Assembly (NCBI GenBank): GCA_011170285.1
Contig: DUEE01000014.1
Location: 62,001 to 126,000 of the forward strand
Source of the DNA: Dehalococcoidia bacterium
GTDB taxonomy: Bacteria; Chloroflexota; Dehalococcoidia; Dehalococcoidales; W498
Direction: 5' to 3'
Length of the DNA stretch: 64,000 nucleotides
Shown here: positions 7,310-15,255 of the stretch, piece after piece
Layout: every line of letters starts with the position of its first letter
Position numbering within the stretch: the first letter of the stretch is position 1
Position numbers and translations under genes: made by a program
The notes under the pieces: generated by a model
Told to the model about the DNA's origin: nothing
What the model saw: only the letters and a program-made list of their open reading frames with translations
Database searches by the model: none

Positions 7310-7513
7310 GGTTATTTTTACGGAAAGGCAGTAAGTAATGGATTTTATTCCTATGGTGGTGGCAAATATATTTGTAGAGAATGTGAAAGTGATGCCCCAC
7401 TTGTAGGAAAGCATAATTGGCAACATTACTGATTTTGGTGGGGCTTGTGTTGATAACTAATAAAACAGTGCTATCCGGGGCTATGGAATAATAATAATTG
7501 GGTATGAAGAATT

Positions 7514-8584
7514 ATGTTTGACCGGTTGGAAAGAATAGAGAAGCGTTATCAGGAGCTGGAGCAGCAGATGGCTATACCTGAGGTAGCGTCTGACCCCAAA
7601 CAAGTTCAGCGCTTAGCCCAAGAAAGAGTCAGTATTGAAAGCTTGGTAACAAAGTACCGAGAATATAAAGCAACCACCAAGTCGCTAGAAGAAACAAGGA
7701 GTATGCTAGGCGATGGGCTGGATGAAGAGATGGCGGTTTTGGTCGAGCAAGAGATAGAGAGAATGAAGTCGCAGCAGGAGCGTCTCCGTGAAGAGCTAAG
7801 GCTTGCCCTCCTGCCCAAGGATGCCAATGATGACAAGGACATCATCATGGAAATCCGGGCGGGGGTTGGTGGTGATGAAGCTGGACTGTTTGCTGCTGAC
7901 CTGTTCCGTATGTATAGTCGGTATGCTCAATCTAAGGGGTGGGAAATAGACATTATTGATGGGAGTGAAAGTGGCATTGGTGGCTTCAAGGAAATCATAT
8001 TTGAAGTAAAAGGGAAAGGCGCTTTCAGCCGATTGAAGTATGAAAGAGGGGTTCACCGGGTGCAACGAGTACCAACCACTGAATCTTCGGGTAGAATTCA
8101 TACCTCCACAGCTACGGTAGCTGTTCTTCCCGAGGCAGGTGAGGTGGATGTATCCATTGATCTTGATGATCTTAAAATTGACTTCTACCATAGTGGAGGG
8201 GCTGGGGGGCAGAATGTAAATAAGGTAGCCACCGCCGTCCGCATTACCCACCTGCCAACAGGCATAATAGCTATCTGCCAGGACGAGCGTTCGCAACTAA
8301 GAAACAGGACGAAGGCAATGTCCGTGCTTCGAGCCCGAATACTGGATATGGAGCAGCGCAAACAGGAAACGGAAATAAGTGAGCAGCGTCGTTCCCAAGT
8401 AGGCACTGGCGACCGTGCTGAAAAGATACGAACCTATAATTTCCCTCAATACCGTGTTTCTGATCACCGCATTGGTCTAACCCTCCATAACCTACCCCAA
8501 ATCTTGGAAGGAGAGCTTGACCAACTTATTGATGCCCTGGCTACTCAAGACCGGGCGTTGCAGTTGGAGGAGCAACTGGTGTGA
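7514..8584 (+). CDS. prfA: peptide chain release factor 1
   Basis: Class I release factor for UAA/UAG, 356 residues. The catalytic GGQ (residues 231-233, 'HSGGAGGQNVNKV') triggers peptidyl-tRNA hydrolysis. The codon-recognition tripeptide PxT is in 'RVPTTESSGRIHTS' (about 187-189), which marks RF1 rather than RF2. The N-terminal coiled coil (1-100) and 'ERGVHRVQR' are also present. The next gene, prmC, methylates this Gln and overlaps by 4 bases (GTGA), the standard prfA-prmC pair. The 7310-7513 gap upstream has no clear promoter. Confidence 0.97.
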   Translation: MFDRLERIEKRYQELEQQMAIPEVASDPKQVQRLAQERVSIESLVTKYREYKATTKSLEETRSMLGDGLDEEMAVLVEQEIERMKSQQERLREELRLALLPKDANDDKDIIMEIRAGVGGDEAGLFAADLFRMYSRYAQSKGWEIDIIDGSESGIGGFKEIIFEVKGKGAFSRLKYERGVHRVQRVPTTESSGRIHTSTATVAVLPEAGEVDVSIDLDDLKIDFYHSGGAGGQNVNKVATAVRITHLPTGIIAICQDERSQLRNRTKAMSVLRARILDMEQRKQETEISEQRRSQVGTGDRAEKIRTYNFPQYRVSDHRIGLTLHNLPQILEGELDQLIDALATQDRALQLEEQLV

Positions 8585-9465
8585 CCCTGAAGCAGGCTCT
8601 TAATCGAGCTAAGCGTATCCTTGCTGCCAATAGTATTGAAGATGCCTCTCTCGAGAGCGAGCTACTATTAAGGCATGCCCTTGGGATAGACCGAGTGCAA
8701 CTATATACAGAGCTTAATCATGAACTAGACCGTAAACAAGAGGCAATATTCCGGAATCTAATTAAACGCCGCCTATATGGTGAACCCACCGCCTATATCA
8801 CTGGGCATCGTGAGTTCTATGGTCTTGATTTTTATATCGACTCCAATGTCCTCATCCCCCGACCGGAAAGTGAGCTATTAGTAGAAAAAGCTCTCAAATT
8901 GGCTCAGAATCACATCGTGCCTAGCATAGCTGAAATTGGAACCGGCTGTGGTGCAATTGCCATTAGCTTGGGGCTAAACTTACCCCAAGCTGAAATCTAT
9001 GCCACCGACATATCAGCCTCTGCCCTTGAGGTCGCCCTATTTAATTGCCAAAAATATAGAGTGGGAAATAGGATTCATCTTCTTCACGGCGATATGCTCA
9101 AACCTCTACCTGAGCCTGTTGACTTAATAGTAGCTAATCTCCCGTATATTAAACAATCAGAGTTGCGTCAGATGTCTTCAGCCAATTTTGAGCCGTTGCT
9201 AGCACTAAACGGAGGCTCCGACGGGCTGGAGAAGATACAGCAGCTATGCTGTCAGGTAAGTAGCAAACTTTGCCCTCGAGGTTTCTTACTTCTGGAGTTT
9301 GGGCAAGGGCAGGGTAGAGCAGTAACCGCCCTTCTGCGCAGCCTCTTCCCTTTAGCTAAGATAGAAGTAACCCCAGACCTGGGAGGAATAGACCGCATTG
9401 TGAGTTTAACCTTACCTCATACTCCCCAGCCCATTGGACTTACCTTGAGTCCTGCCTCTAGGTGA
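8581..9465 (+). CDS. prmC: release factor glutamine methyltransferase
   Basis: SAM-dependent N5-glutamine methyltransferase that modifies the GGQ of RF1/RF2; 294 residues, GTG start overlapping the prfA stop. The N-terminal helical domain binds the release factor. The SAM motif is 'EIGTGCGAIAISL' (118-130), followed by the acidic 'ATDIS'. The glutamine-binding motif, normally NPPY, reads NLPY (186-189, 'IVANLPYI'). A Leu at this position should keep Asn and Tyr contacts, so the enzyme is probably active. Position and length make the assignment firm. Confidence 0.94.
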   Translation: MTLKQALNRAKRILAANSIEDASLESELLLRHALGIDRVQLYTELNHELDRKQEAIFRNLIKRRLYGEPTAYITGHREFYGLDFYIDSNVLIPRPESELLVEKALKLAQNHIVPSIAEIGTGCGAIAISLGLNLPQAEIYATDISASALEVALFNCQKYRVGNRIHLLHGDMLKPLPEPVDLIVANLPYIKQSELRQMSSANFEPLLALNGGSDGLEKIQQLCCQVSSKLCPRGFLLLEFGQGQGRAVTALLRSLFPLAKIEVTPDLGGIDRIVSLTLPHTPQPIGLTLSPASR

Positions 9466-9501
9466 CATTTTCTCAGAACAGTTAGATGGTGACAAAATCA
9501 T

Positions 9502-9513
9502 AGAACATTAACA
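9502..9513 (+). promoter_or_regulatory. conserved 12-mer AGAACATTAACA upstream of a promoter (site 1)
   Basis: Identical to 14066-14077 upstream of rpsL. In both places it ends exactly 17 bases before TTGACA. It could be a transcription-factor site or an upstream promoter element shared by the two operons. Confidence 0.45.
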
Positions 9514-9530
9514 ACATTCACACTCTCAAC

Positions 9531-9559
9531 TTGACAGCCCTCGCCTTAATAGTTATGAT
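9531..9559 (+). promoter_or_regulatory. promoter of the pseudo-glutaminase/OpuC region
   Basis: TTGACA, a 17-base spacer, TATGAT; predicted start near 9566, giving a leader of about 90 nt before the 9656 ATG. The 9466-9655 gap contains nothing else that I can identify beyond the 12-mer at 9502. Confidence 0.65.
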
Positions 9560-9655
9560 AATTCGAGGGGCATTTATCTTGCACCTTTTGTGTATTATTT
9601 GGGTTTATTTTTACTTGTCCAGGAGTAAGGATGAGCGAAACTTAAGAAGGTAATT

Positions 9656-10204
9656 ATGGCTGGAATAGCTGGGATTCAAAAAGGCAATATGAATACCTTA
9701 GAAACCATGCTAGCAAGCCTTCGGTACCGGGACTCCTATGAGACATGGACGAGCCCTACACAATATACCAAAATAGGTTGCGGTAAGCTAGAAACAGAAA
9801 GCAGACAACAACGGCAATTAAGTAGCCATGCTAATGGCAAATTTGCTATCCTCGATGGTCACCTATATAATGCACCCCCCCATAGTCTTGCTGACACAGC
9901 CCTTCTGCTCTCTTTATATGAGGAATATGGGCTTCAATTTGCAGAAAGGCTTGATGGGGGTTTTCCCTGTGCACTACCAGATTCAGGGGAACAGGTTCTG
10001 TCCCCAGACCCTCTGGGGTTGGAACCCCTCTACTGCGGTTACCAGGGTTGGGAATTCTACTTTACTTCATGGACAAAAGCACTCACCGAGGTAGCTCAGG
10101 AGATGAAGGGATTTACGCCAAAGGTAAAAGCCCCTGATTTTGAGACTAAGGAAGAGGCAAAGAAAATCCTGGTCAATTTGCTTACCGATCAATCCGGGTT
10201 TTAA
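9656..10204 (+). CDS. class II glutamine amidotransferase-like (Ntn) domain protein lacking the catalytic Cys
   Basis: Stand-alone 182-residue protein resembling the N-terminal glutaminase domain of asparagine synthetase B-type enzymes. Matching parts are 'AGIAGIQKG' at the start, 'LRYRDSYETW' where HRGPD is usual, 'KFAILDGHLYN' (compare xxNGEIYN), 'ALLLSLYEEYG' and 'RLDGGFPCALPD' (compare LxGxFAFALxD). The N-terminal nucleophile Cys2 is Ala ('MAGIAGI'), and the Arg/Gly/Asp glutamine-binding loop is altered, so glutamine hydrolysis is not expected. No synthetase domain follows. It has its own promoter and lies 52 bp upstream of an osmoprotectant transporter; a regulatory or binding role is possible but unproven. 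Confidence 0.6.
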   Translation: MAGIAGIQKGNMNTLETMLASLRYRDSYETWTSPTQYTKIGCGKLETESRQQRQLSSHANGKFAILDGHLYNAPPHSLADTALLLSLYEEYGLQFAERLDGGFPCALPDSGEQVLSPDPLGLEPLYCGYQGWEFYFTSWTKALTEVAQEMKGFTPKVKAPDFETKEEAKKILVNLLTDQSGF

Positions 10205-10256
10205 ATATAAATTTGACTCTTTCCCCGCACCTCTAACGTAAGGAGTAAGTTCAGAA

Positions 10257-10922
10257 ATGTTAGGAGCCTGGGAATATTTAGTAAAACATCCAGAAAAGCT
10301 GGCCGGGTGGGCCCTTGAGCACCTTTGGATAATTCTTGTTGCCATTACCATAGCAATCATTCTCGGTGTAATTGTGGGAATCTATATCACCGGTAGAGGT
10401 AAGGAACACATGGCAGATACCGTGCTTTACCTGGCGGAGATAATGATGACTGTTCCCAGTCTAGCTCTCTTTGGCTTGCTTATGCTCCTTCTTACTAGTG
10501 TTGGATTGAAAGCCATCGGTTTCCTTCCGGCCGTCATTGCTCTAATTATCTACGGTCAGCTACCTATATTGCGTAATACCTATATGGCGATTCGGGGGGT
10601 TGACCCAGCGATGATTGAGGCTGGGAAGGGGATGGGAATGACCGAAAGACAACTCCTTGTCAAGGTTAAGCTTCCCCTGGCTGTTCCGGTTATTATGGCT
10701 GGCTTGAGAAATGCCATCGTGATAATTATCGGTATTGCCGCCATTGCCGCTCTGATTGGTGCCGGAGGGCTTGGAGCCCCCATATTCCGAGGTTTGAGAA
10801 ATGCTCGGATGGATTTAATTATTCTGGGGGGTGTATCGGTCTCTATTCTGGCTCTGCTGGTCGATGCCTTTATGAACCAGGTGGAGCGGTGGGTTACCCC
10901 CGAGGGACTAAAGAGGAGGTGA
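10257..10922 (+). CDS. osmoprotectant ABC transporter permease (OpuCB/ProW-like)
   Basis: This 221-residue membrane protein has about five to six transmembrane segments and the BPD_transp_1 loop 'EAGKGMGMTERQLLVKVKLPLA' that docks on the ATPase. It matches the OpuCB/OpuCD permease type of glycine betaine/carnitine/choline importers ('VPSLALFGLLMLL', 'RNTYMAIRGVDPAMIEAG'). It is the first gene of a four-gene transporter operon and ends 1 base before the ATPase start. AAGGAG lies about 11 bases before the ATG. Confidence 0.88.
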   Translation: MLGAWEYLVKHPEKLAGWALEHLWIILVAITIAIILGVIVGIYITGRGKEHMADTVLYLAEIMMTVPSLALFGLLMLLLTSVGLKAIGFLPAVIALIIYGQLPILRNTYMAIRGVDPAMIEAGKGMGMTERQLLVKVKLPLAVPVIMAGLRNAIVIIIGIAAIAALIGAGGLGAPIFRGLRNARMDLIILGGVSVSILALLVDAFMNQVERWVTPEGLKRR

Positions 10923-10923
10923 G

Positions 10924-12042
10924 ATGATGATTAAGCTGGATTTGGTGACCAAGGTCTATCCTGATGGGACGGAAGCGGTAAAGGAGGTAAGCTTTGAGGT
11001 CGAGGCGGGAGAGCTCTGTGTACTATTGGGTCCTTCGGGATGTGGTAAGACCACTACCATGAAAATGATAAACCGGCTTATCCCTATTACCGGAGGTAAG
11101 ATATATATTAATGGGGGGGACAGTACCAAGATGAATGAGAATGAGCTGCGAAGGAATATAGGCTACGCCATTCAGGATATAGGGCTCTTCCCGCATATGA
11201 CCGTGGGGCAGAATATAGGGACAGTTCCGTCGCTAAAAGGCTGGCCGAAAGCCGAGCGGAATAAGAGAGCTGAGGAGCTTCTAGAACTGGTAGGGATGAA
11301 TTCCGGTGAGTTCATAGATAAGTATCCTAGTGAGCTATCTGGCGGTCAGTGTCAGCGGGTGGGTGTTGCCCGAGCCTTGGGAGCTGACCCTCCGATATTA
11401 CTGATGGATGAACCTTTTGGAGCTATTGACCCAATAACTAGGGTGAGATTGCAGGACGAATTTTTAAAGATACAGCAGGATATTAAAAAGACCATTATAT
11501 TTGTAACCCATGATATATATGAGGCAATCAAGATGGGGGATAAGGTAGCCTTAATGAAGGAGGGGCAGTTGGTACAATATGACACACCGGCCAATCTACT
11601 TTATAGACCCAAGAACGAGTTCGTAGAGGATTTTGTTGGTGCCGACCGAGCCCTTAAAGGATTGCAATTGATACGAGTGAAGGAGGTTATGACTAGTTCT
11701 CTGCCTACAGTAAAAGCAGACGAGAAGGCGGAAGCAGCTAGAGAGCGAATGGAGCAAGAGGGGATTGATTGGCTGGTGGTAGTTAATGATGATGGAAAGT
11801 TTTTAGGATGGGTTGGCAAAGCAGAATTGGGAAAGGGAGAGTTGGTAAAGGAGGTTATGAACTCCTCGGCAATAACAGTCACGGTAAATACAGTCCTAAA
11901 TGAAGCTCTCTCCCTTATGTTGAGTAGCGGGGCAAATAACCTGCCCGTAGTCAGTAAGGATAACCGATTGCAGGGAGTGTTGAGCTTCGACATTATTCGG
12001 AAGGCATTAACCGAGGTTAGCCAAAGGAGACAATCTGAGTGA
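10924..12042 (+). CDS. osmoprotectant ABC transporter ATP-binding protein with CBS pair (OpuCA/ProV-like)
   Basis: ATPase of 372 residues. Walker A is 'LGPSGCGKTT' (about 34-43), the signature is 'LSGGQCQRVGVARA' and Walker B is 'ILLMDEPFGAIDP'. The C-terminal third (about 255-370) holds two CBS domains ('VKEVMTSSLPTVKADEKAE' and 'VKEVMNSSAITVTVNT'). In OpuA-type transporters these sense ionic strength or cyclic di-AMP. It energises uptake of compatible solutes. GTG of the next permease overlaps its TGA stop. Confidence 0.92.
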   Translation: MMIKLDLVTKVYPDGTEAVKEVSFEVEAGELCVLLGPSGCGKTTTMKMINRLIPITGGKIYINGGDSTKMNENELRRNIGYAIQDIGLFPHMTVGQNIGTVPSLKGWPKAERNKRAEELLELVGMNSGEFIDKYPSELSGGQCQRVGVARALGADPPILLMDEPFGAIDPITRVRLQDEFLKIQQDIKKTIIFVTHDIYEAIKMGDKVALMKEGQLVQYDTPANLLYRPKNEFVEDFVGADRALKGLQLIRVKEVMTSSLPTVKADEKAEAARERMEQEGIDWLVVVNDDGKFLGWVGKAELGKGELVKEVMNSSAITVTVNTVLNEALSLMLSSGANNLPVVSKDNRLQGVLSFDIIRKALTEVSQRRQSE

Positions 12043-12773
12043 GGCGTCGGGTTATCTTGATTGGACTTTTAATGCTCCTTGTTGGACTCACCATCTGGAT
12101 TACCAACCTGGAGTGGATTAAGGAAGGGGTGTATAAGCCTTTTACCTGGGGCGATATAATGAGCGCTACAATATCTCACCTTGAGATGGTGGTCATAGCG
12201 GAACTTATAGCTATTTCCATTGGTGTACCCTTAGGTATTTTGGTTACTCGTCCTGGTCTTAGGAGGCTGGCAACTCCTGTAGTCGGTGGAGTTGGTGTTG
12301 GGCAGACCATTCCCAGCCTGGCGGTGATTGCCATTATGGCTCCCTTGCTCGGTTTTGGTCTTAATTCAGCAATCGTAGCCTTATTCATCTATGGACTGCT
12401 TCCTATCGTGCGCAACTCCTATGCTGGTATAAATAATATTGACTCGGCGATTGTAGAAGCCGCCAGGGGAATGGGAATGACCAGAGGTCAAATTGCTCGG
12501 AAGATAGAGCTACCCTTAGCCCTTCCCGTAATAATGACCGGGATACGAATCTCTACAGTTATTACCGTGGGGACAGCCGAGTTGGCGGTTCTGGTTGGGG
12601 GGAAGGGTTTGGGCTTAATTACATTAACTGGAGTGTTCTCTATGCAGCCTCTAACCATTCTGCAGGGAGCAGCCCCTACCGCAGCTTTGGCCATTACCCT
12701 GGGTTTCATTCTGGAACGTATAGAGAACTCTATGACTTCACGGGGTCTTAAGGTCAAGGCTGCAATGGCTTAA
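12039..12773 (+). CDS. osmoprotectant ABC transporter permease (OpuCD-like)
   Basis: Second permease of the transporter, 244 residues, GTG start overlapping the ATPase stop by 4 bases. It has an N-terminal hydrophobic segment, 'GGVGVGQTIPSLAVIAIMAPLLGFG' and the EAA-type loop 'EAARGMGMTRGQIARKIELPLA'. It pairs with the 10257 permease as a heterodimer, as in OpuCB/OpuCD. The next gene encodes the binding protein. Confidence 0.88.
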   Translation: MRRRVILIGLLMLLVGLTIWITNLEWIKEGVYKPFTWGDIMSATISHLEMVVIAELIAISIGVPLGILVTRPGLRRLATPVVGGVGVGQTIPSLAVIAIMAPLLGFGLNSAIVALFIYGLLPIVRNSYAGINNIDSAIVEAARGMGMTRGQIARKIELPLALPVIMTGIRISTVITVGTAELAVLVGGKGLGLITLTGVFSMQPLTILQGAAPTAALAITLGFILERIENSMTSRGLKVKAAMA

Positions 12774-12862
12774 AAGGAGGTGAGGGATATGAAATGAAAT
12801 GCGATAAATTTCTCAAAGGTGGAAAGCAGTAACATTTAATTCTTTAAGGAGGTAATAAGAAG

Positions 12863-13825
12863 ATGCGTAAACTAAGTGTTACTATCCTGGCGGTAGTTTT
12901 GACCCTTGCTCTGCTCCTCCTGGGAGTGGGGTGTGGGGCACCGGCTGAGAAGGAGGTAACTGTCGGCAACAAGAACTTTACTGAGCAGTATATTATTGGT
13001 GAGATGATGAAGCAGTTGTTGGAAGACAACGGCTTCACCGTTAATTTGGAATCGGATCTTTCGTCTATGGTTCTTAGGGGAGGGATGGCAGCTGGAGACA
13101 TTGACATTTGCGCTGATTATACCGGAACGGCGTGGATGGTCCACCTCGGTCACACCTATGAGGCAGGCGTTGATAACAACGAACTTTATGAACTGGTACA
13201 GGAAGAGGATGAGGTGATAGGAGGCTTCGTCTGGCTGGATCCAATGTGGAACAACAACACCTATGCTTTAGCTTCCTGGGCTGAATTCGCTGACGATAAT
13301 GCTGTAGCGACTCTTTCCGATTTGGCGGCGCTTTATCAAGCCGAGGAAGGGAAGATCACTACATTTATCGATTTTGAATGGTCTACTCGCCCCGATGGTC
13401 TGCCGGCTATGGAGGAGTTCTATGGCTTTGAAATCGCTGCGGCTTCCATCCTGACCGGAGCTCCGGGAGCTTCAGTGCTGGGTTTGGAGAACCATGACTG
13501 CGAAGTAGCCATGGTCTTCGGCACCGATGCCAAAATCGCTGAGCATGGCTGGCATGTGTATCTTGACGATTTGTCTTTCTTCCCGCCGTATGACTTGACA
13601 CCTTATGTCAGCGCCCAAGTCCTTGACGAATATCCCGAAATCGGCGATATTCTCAATGAACTGGCGGCTACTTTCCCCGGTGGAGGTGAATCTGCCACAC
13701 CTGAGATAGTAGGTGAATGTCAGTCGGTATGGCAGGAGCTTAACGCTAAGGTGGATATTGATATGATGGAACCGGAAGAAGTTGCCTATGAGTATCTGGT
13801 TGAAAATGGTTTGATTGAGGGATAA
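12863..13825 (+). CDS. osmoprotectant-binding lipoprotein (OpuCC-like)
   Basis: Substrate-binding protein of 320 residues. The signal peptide 'MRKLSVTILAVVLTLALLLL' is followed by the lipobox GVGC (Cys24), so it is a membrane-anchored lipoprotein. The mature part has the OpuAC fold: 'VTVGNKNFTEQYIIGEMM', 'GDIDICADYTGTAW' and 'CEVAMVFGTDAKI'. Ligand is probably a quaternary ammonium solute such as glycine betaine, choline or carnitine. AAGGAGG precedes the ATG. It is the last gene of the operon; a strong terminator follows. Confidence 0.88.
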   Translation: MRKLSVTILAVVLTLALLLLGVGCGAPAEKEVTVGNKNFTEQYIIGEMMKQLLEDNGFTVNLESDLSSMVLRGGMAAGDIDICADYTGTAWMVHLGHTYEAGVDNNELYELVQEEDEVIGGFVWLDPMWNNNTYALASWAEFADDNAVATLSDLAALYQAEEGKITTFIDFEWSTRPDGLPAMEEFYGFEIAAASILTGAPGASVLGLENHDCEVAMVFGTDAKIAEHGWHVYLDDLSFFPPYDLTPYVSAQVLDEYPEIGDILNELAATFPGGGESATPEIVGECQSVWQELNAKVDIDMMEPEEVAYEYLVENGLIEG

Positions 13826-13904
13826 GGGTAAGCTCTCAGATTTAGAGGGCTACTATTTTAGGCGGTTCAATTTCACTCAGCCTCCATTTAAGGCTGTTCA
13901 AGGT

Positions 13905-13963
13905 GTGGCGCGGGTCTTTAGACTTGCCCAGAGGTAAAGCTGAAGGACTGCGCCACTTTTTTT
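13905..13963 (+). terminator. Rho-independent terminator after the osmoprotectant operon
   Basis: GTGGCGCGGGTCTTTAG pairs with CTGAAGGACTGCGCCAC (17 positions, one mismatch, some G-U) and is followed by TTTTTTT. A weaker hairpin (AGCTCTC/GAGGGCT, 13831-13851) lies just after the stop codon. Together they should insulate the ribosomal operon. Between 13964 and 14065 I see nothing identifiable. Confidence 0.85.
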
Positions 13964-14065
13964 AGCAATTATTCTTATGCCGGGGCTTATCAAATCAATG
14001 ATTCGGGAATACCCCTAGTCATGTGTAAAATTCCCGGTGTAGGGAGGTGTTTGGCTTAATATCCG

Positions 14066-14077
14066 AGAACATTAACA
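14066..14077 (+). promoter_or_regulatory. conserved 12-mer AGAACATTAACA upstream of the rpsL promoter (site 2)
   Basis: Identical in sequence and in spacing (17 bases to TTGACA) to 9502-9513. Confidence 0.45.
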
Positions 14078-14094
14078 TACTTACATAGTAATTG

Positions 14095-14124
14095 TTGACA
14101 GTTAAACTTTAGCTGTGCTAAACT
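14095..14124 (+). promoter_or_regulatory. rpsL operon promoter P1
   Basis: TTGACA, an 18-base spacer, TAAACT. Confidence 0.5.
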
Positions 14125-14156
14125 TAGTGCTTAGTATTTAATAGCTCAGCTAATAG

Positions 14157-14184
14157 TTGACAGATTAAGACTTTTGTTTAATCT
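14157..14184 (+). promoter_or_regulatory. rpsL operon promoter P2
   Basis: TTGACA, a 16-base spacer, TAATCT. The predicted start near 14191 falls immediately before the leader hairpin. Confidence 0.45.
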
Positions 14185-14192
14185 ATCTACGC

Positions 14193-14226
14193 TTTAAATG
14201 GATGAGCTTTTGCTCATCCATTTAAA
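14193..14226 (+). promoter_or_regulatory. perfect 15-bp hairpin in the rpsL leader
   Basis: TTTAAATGGATGAGC-TTTT-GCTCATCCATTTAAA: 15 uninterrupted base pairs and a four-base T loop, ending 19 bases before the AGGAGGGGG ribosome binding site. There is no U tract after it, so it is not a simple terminator. It may protect the mRNA 5' end or mediate control of the ribosomal operon. Confidence 0.6.
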
Positions 14227-14257
14227 TTGTCTGAAATATAATATAGGAGGGGGTTCA

Positions 14258-14695
14258 GTGCCTACTATTAATCAGCTTGTTCGTAATGGGCGTAGTAAGG
14301 TTACCAAGAAAAGCAAGGCACCGGCACTACGTCTTAGTTATAATACTTTGAAGAATAAGATGATGCAAGGCAAGGGTTCTCCCCAGAAGCGGGGGGTTTG
14401 CCTACAGGTTAAGACAACAACGCCGAAGAAGCCCAATTCAGCGTTGCGCAAAGTAGCCAGGGTGCGGCTGACTAATGGTATAGAGGTAACTGCCTATATT
14501 CCTGGTGAGGGGCATGAGTTGCAGGAACACTCCGTGGTTTTACTTCGTGGCGGGCGAGTGAAGGATTTACCCGGTGTTCGTTATCATATTGTCCGAGGGG
14601 CACTGGATGCCAGCGGTGTAGCTAACCGCCGTCAGGGTCGTAGTAAGTACGGAGCCAAGCAAGGCAAAGACTTGACTGAGGCTGAGAGTGTCTAA
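14258..14695 (+). CDS. rpsL: 30S ribosomal protein S12
   Basis: Decoding-centre protein of the 30S subunit, first gene of the ribosomal super-operon. The ORF track starts at 14198 inside the leader hairpin. The GTG at 14258, 5 bases after GGAGGGGG, gives the canonical N terminus '[11 protein letters not shown]' and a 145-residue protein. '[21 protein letters not shown]' contains the conserved lysine associated with streptomycin sensitivity, and '[17 protein letters not shown]' is intact. The C-terminal extension is slightly longer than in E. coli. Confidence 0.96.
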   Translation: MPTINQLVRNGRSKVTKKSKAPALRLSYNTLKNKMMQGKGSPQKRGVCLQVKTTTPKKPNSALRKVARVRLTNGIEVTAYIPGEGHELQEHSVVLLRGGRVKDLPGVRYHIVRGALDASGVANRRQGRSKYGAKQGKDLTEAESV

Positions 14696-14709
14696 ATAAA
14701 GGAGGTAAA

Positions 14710-15180
14710 ATGCCGAGACGTACCCGGGCTTTAAAAAGAGAGATACCCCCTGATGCCAAACATAACAGTGTAGTCGTGGCTAGGGTAATAAATAAAGTAA
14801 TGAAGTGTGGCAAAAAGAGCACGGCAGAGAGGGTAGTATATGGTGCTCTAAACATTGTAGAACAGCAATCGCCAGAACCTGGGGTTACTGTTTTAGAACA
14901 GGCGGTAAGGAATGCCACTCCCCTGCTTGAGGTTAAGCCACGTCGTGTGGGTGGTGCAACCTATCAGGTGCCGGTGGAGGTTTGTCTCGAGCGGGGTCTT
15001 TCTTTGGCAATACGCTGGCTGATAAAATCAGCCAGAGTCAGGGCGGGTAAATCTATGGCTGAGAAATTGGCGGTTGAACTTAGTGATGCCGCTAACAGGC
15101 AGGGGGCGGCTGTTAAGAAGCGTGAGGATACTCATAGAATGGCTGAGGCTAATAGGGCCTTCGCCCACTATAAATGGTGA
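14710..15180 (+). CDS. rpsG: 30S ribosomal protein S7
   Basis: Primary 16S rRNA-binding protein that organises the 30S head; 156 residues, the typical length. It begins 'MPRRTRALKREIPPDAKHNS' and includes 'NATPLLEVKPRRVGGATYQVP' and 'AVKKREDTHRMAEANRAFAHYKW'. AAAGGAGG is 4 bases before the ATG. It follows rpsL after 14 bp, as in the classical str operon. Confidence 0.97.
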   Translation: MPRRTRALKREIPPDAKHNSVVVARVINKVMKCGKKSTAERVVYGALNIVEQQSPEPGVTVLEQAVRNATPLLEVKPRRVGGATYQVPVEVCLERGLSLAIRWLIKSARVRAGKSMAEKLAVELSDAANRQGAAVKKREDTHRMAEANRAFAHYKW

Positions 15181-15255
15181 GGGGTTACCATTATTAATTC
15201 TAATGTTATAATGAATAGTTCCATATCAGTAAAGTTTGAAGTAAAGGATACAACT

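Noticed and set aside
7796-8296. 166-codon antisense ORF inside prfA
   Set aside because: It is a shadow of a fully conserved RF1 gene, with no ribosome binding site and no known domain.
10213-10239. TTGACT...TAACGT before the first OpuC permease
   Set aside because: The spacer is only 15 bases and the -10 is weak; transcription from the 9531 promoter is sufficient.
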